64,000 nucleotides of DNA from Spirochaetota bacterium. GTDB taxonomy: Bacteria > Spirochaetota > Spirochaetia > Treponematales > UBA12059. The notes under the pieces were generated by a model. That model ran no database searches. It saw only the letters and a list, made by a program, of their open reading frames with translations, and had not been told where the DNA came from. Numbering within the stretch: the stretch's first letter is position 1; every line of letters starts with the position of its first letter. Both the position numbers and the translations under genes were made by a program. The stretch is from assembly GCA_029547205.1 (NCBI GenBank), contig JAKPPT010000020.1, positions 1 through 64,000 of the forward strand, written 5' to 3'. Positions 61,497 through 64,000 of this stretch are shown here, one piece after another.

Positions 61497-61524
61497 TTGA
61501 ATTTAAAAATGTGTGCATTATACT
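61497..61524 (+). promoter_or_regulatory. Sigma-70-type promoter of the sensor-kinase operon
   Basis: TTGAAT (61497-61502) and TATACT (61519-61524), spacer 16 bp, the same hexamers as the promoter at 7397. A start near 61531 would give a leader of about 68 nt to the ATG at 61599. Confidence 0.55.
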
Positions 61525-61561
61525 TAAATATGTATCAGATTCAAGCAGACTTAATTAAAAT

Positions 61562-63163
61562 GTGGGCAGATTGCATAGTCTCAGGGAGAAATCTGCTGAT
61601 GAAAAAAAAGGTTTACTTTGTATTTTTCTAGCTATCTTCACGTTAATAAGTTCTGAAAACAGTATATATGCTGATGATGTAAACAATATCATTGTTGGTG
61701 TCTATAAAAACCCGCCCAAAATAAATGTTTCTTATACTGGTGAACCCGAAGGAATTTTTATTGATATTTTACAGGCAATAGCAAAAAAGAATCGATGGAA
61801 TCTCATGTATGTATATGGCACATGGAATGAGCTTTTAGATAAGTTGGAAAGAGGAATTATTGATATCCTTCCCGATGTAGCATATTCCCATGAACGTGAG
61901 AATTTTCTTGATTTTATGCACATCCCGGTATTACTGTCGTGGATTCAGGTAGCTGTAAAGCCAGGTACCATCTATAATGATTTAAAAGATCTGGAGGGGA
62001 AAAAACTTGCGGTGTTAAAAGGATCTATCCAGGAAGAACTATGCAAAGACATACAGACAAAACTGGGAGTATCAATAGAACTATTGAGCTATGGAACGTA
62101 TGATGACCTTATTAGTGCAGTAGATAACGGTGATGCTGATGGTGCTGTAGTGAGTAGATTTTATGGATATACACAAAACAATAAAAAACTTGCAATAACA
62201 CCTATTATTATTGAAACAACGACTTTGCATTTTGCTGTTAAAAAAAATACAAATAAAGAGTTACTCACAGTAATAGATGGAGAACTGACTCGAATGTTCA
62301 ATGATCCTCGTTCAGAATATTATAAATCACTGTCATGGTGGCTTCATGAGAGACCGATTTCTTATATTCCTCGCTATTTAATCATTCTCATTCCAATTGT
62401 TGTAGCTTTAATGATTGCTTTTTTACTTTTTTCACTTTTATTAAAACAGCAGGTAAATAGAAAGACCAGTGCATTGCTCAATGCAAATAATAATTTAAAT
62501 GAGGCACTTGCATTAGTTAAAAACACTGAATCTGCTCTGGATAAAAATAAAATATATTTGTATGAGCTCCTGCATAGATCAAGAAATAATATGGCTGTAA
62601 TTTCCTCGTTACTGTATATTAACGCATGGAATACAAAAAATGATGCCGTGTTGCAGTATGCAGAAAATATTGATGCCCATATCGCAATAATGTCGCTTGT
62701 TTTTGGATTGGTTGAAAATTCTGAAGATTTTTCTTCAATAAGAATTAGTGAATTTATTAATGGTTTTATTGACCTATTTGTACAGCATAATACAAAGCGA
62801 AAATTTTATTTGACCTGTCCTCATATCATCGAAGATAAGCTGCTATTTGATATTGCGTTGCCATTGGGTTTTGTACTTTATGAGATGATAATCAGTATGA
62901 TAAATTTTCCAAAAAAAACCTTTAATGAAGAATATCTTAGAATAGAAATAGAATATAAAAAAATCAGCAATGAAGTTGGTTTATTCACAATTACTTGTTG
63001 TGGGGGTGGTAATAAATTAGAAAGCAAGGATTTCTTTAATGGTGATAGAATGAAACTAATTATTGATCTTCTAGAAAAACAGTTAATTGGCAAAGCTTCT
63101 ATTATTAATGGCACTACTGTCCAGATAGAATTTGCTCTTATACGGTACTCATTACGGGTATAA
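61562..63163 (+). CDS. Sensor kinase with periplasmic solute-binding domain and HisKA_2-type kinase core
   Basis: About 520-533 residues. The signal segment (LLCIFLAIFTLISSENSIYA) is followed by an SBP_bac_3-type domain (VGVYKNPPKINVSYTGEPEG, IFIDILQAIAKKNRWNL, LEGKKLAVLKGSIQEEL), one TM (about 275-297), a coiled region and a HisKA_2 box (LLHRSRNNMAVISSLLYIN, the phospho-accepting His as in HHRVKNN). A short ATPase-like part follows (LGFVLYEMIISMIN, later CCGGGNKLES). The open frame begins at GTG 61562, which has no ribosome site. ATG 61599, behind AGGGAG, gives MKKK but is one base out of frame through an eight-A tract. The receiver gene follows after 8 bp. Confidence 0.85.
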   Translation: MGRLHSLREKSADEKKGLLCIFLAIFTLISSENSIYADDVNNIIVGVYKNPPKINVSYTGEPEGIFIDILQAIAKKNRWNLMYVYGTWNELLDKLERGIIDILPDVAYSHERENFLDFMHIPVLLSWIQVAVKPGTIYNDLKDLEGKKLAVLKGSIQEELCKDIQTKLGVSIELLSYGTYDDLISAVDNGDADGAVVSRFYGYTQNNKKLAITPIIIETTTLHFAVKKNTNKELLTVIDGELTRMFNDPRSEYYKSLSWWLHERPISYIPRYLIILIPIVVALMIAFLLFSLLLKQQVNRKTSALLNANNNLNEALALVKNTESALDKNKIYLYELLHRSRNNMAVISSLLYINAWNTKNDAVLQYAENIDAHIAIMSLVFGLVENSEDFSSIRISEFINGFIDLFVQHNTKRKFYLTCPHIIEDKLLFDIALPLGFVLYEMIISMINFPKKTFNEEYLRIEIEYKKISNEVGLFTITCCGGGNKLESKDFFNGDRMKLIIDLLEKQLIGKASIINGTTVQIEFALIRYSLRV

Positions 63164-63171
63164 GGTGTAAT

Positions 63172-63537
63172 ATGACATTTGTTATTATAGAAGATGAGTA
63201 TTTAATTGCTTTACATATGCAGCGGTGTTTGGAATCTGCAGGCCACATCTGTCTTGGGATTGAAGCTGAAGGTGATAAAGGCATTCGTTTAGTACAAGAA
63301 AAAGAGCCTGAAATTATTATTCTTGATATTTTACTTGCAGGAATGATGAGTGGCATTGATGTTGCAAAAGAGATAAGAAAATTTTCAAAAGCAATGATAG
63401 TTTTTACAACAGGTTATACTTCGTGCGAAATGCTTAGCAAACTTGAGTCCATCTCAGAAAGTGTAGTGTTTCCTAAACCGGTTTCACTTAATAAGCTTAT
63501 AAATTACATTGAAAAATTGAAACAAAATAATAATTAG
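63172..63537 (+). CDS. Response-regulator receiver, cognate to the sensor kinase
   Basis: A 121-residue receiver: acidic pair in FVIIEDEYLIALHMQR, phospho-acceptor in IIILDILLAGMMSGIDVA, Thr in VFTTGYTS and Lys in VVFPKPVSLNKLI. There is no output domain. It starts 8 bp after the kinase stop. Receivers partnered with HisKA_2 kinases often have this short single-domain form. Its output is unknown; no further regulator is visible before the window ends. Confidence 0.92.
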   Translation: MTFVIIEDEYLIALHMQRCLESAGHICLGIEAEGDKGIRLVQEKEPEIIILDILLAGMMSGIDVAKEIRKFSKAMIVFTTGYTSCEMLSKLESISESVVFPKPVSLNKLINYIEKLKQNNN

Positions 63538-63574
63538 ATTTGACAGGCTACATGTACTATTCTATATTTGAAAC

Positions 63575-64000
63575 ATGTCTCGAATAACAAATTTTCTTTC
63601 AAAGATGCTTATCCCGTCTCTGCTCATGCTAATTATTTTTGTGATTATTGCTTCTTTTAGCTGGAAGCTTGCTTTTAATGAGCCTGTTCCTGAGTTTGCT
63701 GCGTTTGATACTAATCTTTATTACAGTCCTGATTCTGTTTTAGAAAAATATCAGTGGTATAGCCCCGAACAGAGAAAATTATATGTTAGCAATGCGTTTA
63801 CATTCGACCTTGCATTTCCCATTTTATATGTATTGCTTTTGCTTACAGTATGCGCATTTTTTATTAAAAGACTTAAACAACCAAAATGGCTCATGGTTAT
63901 TTATATACTGCCTTTGTTGACAGGCATTTTAGATATAGCAGAGAATATCACTGTATCGTACATAATGTTGCAAGGGGTTGGTAAAACGAGTGCTTTGCTT
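63575..64000 (+). CDS. Multi-TM membrane protein (3' partial)
   Basis: ATG 63575 opens a frame of 142 codons that runs off the window end. MSRITNFLSKMLIPSLLMLI and FVIIASFSW form TM1. An outside loop follows (DTNLYYSPDSVLEKYQWYSP), then TM2 (FPILYVLLLLTVCAFFI) and TM3 (WLMVIYILPLLTGILDIAEN). No family identified. It starts 38 bp after the receiver stop and may be part of the same unit. Confidence 0.6.
   Translation, partial: MSRITNFLSKMLIPSLLMLIIFVIIASFSWKLAFNEPVPEFAAFDTNLYYSPDSVLEKYQWYSPEQRKLYVSNAFTFDLAFPILYVLLLLTVCAFFIKRLKQPKWLMVIYILPLLTGILDIAENITVSYIMLQGVGKTSALL

Overview
The window reads as a chromosomal segment of a Treponema-like spirochaete. No single gene proves this. The pointers are a cyclophilin-FKBP fusion lipoprotein (a domain order known from Treponema denticola), a CarD-type regulator, a DUF115 'motility accessory' protein, a MalY/cystalysin-like lyase, a class III adenylate cyclase beside a TPR lipoprotein, many lipoproteins and beta-barrel-like proteins, and a moderately AT-rich composition. 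There is no IS element, CRISPR array or rRNA. Two tRNA-Leu genes (CAG and UAA) are present.

Layout. 1-5.96 kb is an accessory, markedly AT-rich block. Two proteins have long low-complexity fronts and peptidase-like C-termini: one papain/C39-like by inference, one a divergent M23. Each is followed by small exported proteins or lipoproteins, and a broken remnant and strong hairpins follow. It resembles a polymorphic effector/immunity cassette array. 6.06-7.32 kb is a CsgG-like/beta-barrel gene cut by an in-frame TAA. 7.4-13.0 kb holds a promoter-driven membrane protein, then minus-strand genes for an outer-membrane-like protein, TsaD, a divergent polysaccharide deacetylase, a second sigma-70 factor, a tiny secreted peptide and a LysM/M23 protein. 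13.1-26.8 kb runs on the plus strand: class B PBP with PASTA, DUF115, a Glu-rich membrane protein, LysM/M23, a PEGA-like protein, exonuclease III, class II lysyl-tRNA synthetase, two cNMP-binding/GGDEF proteins and a winged-helix regulator. A large hybrid histidine kinase (minus) follows.

29.5-36.2 kb holds tRNA-Leu(CAG), an ArsR regulator, a clostripain-family lipoprotein with a three-hairpin leader, a TPR lipoprotein plus adenylate cyclase operon, tRNA-Leu(UAA) and a lone receiver. 36.2-39.8 kb holds the dual immunophilin, dCMP deaminase, a 24-bp tandem repeat, a YmdB-like protein with an eroded active site, an RseC-like protein and a DJ-1 protein. 40-46 kb holds a beta-helix protein, an aldehyde:ferredoxin oxidoreductase with a premature TGA, a DUF362 protein and an NlpC/P60 lipoprotein. 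46-56.5 kb (minus) encodes an SdhB-like Fe-S protein plus GlpA-like flavoprotein, Dus, RecG, a TPR-like lipoprotein, a beta-propeller membrane protein and the MalY-RidA pair. 56.6-64 kb holds CarD, a DMT transporter, a GH31-like protein, a sugar isomerase-like protein, MazG, a periplasmic-binding-protein sensor kinase whose likely start lies in a poly-A tract and out of frame, its receiver, and a truncated membrane protein.

Themes: envelope and peptidoglycan remodelling (PBP, two LysM/M23 proteins, one divergent M23, NlpC, deacetylase); nucleotide signalling (adenylate cyclase and two cNMP/GGDEF proteins, the first apparently dead in both domains); and reading-frame decay. Two genes carry in-frame stops with the homologous tail still readable downstream, and two more show likely frameshifts. 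The most promising undescribed items are the 5' accessory cassette array and the structured leader at about 30.27-30.38 kb.
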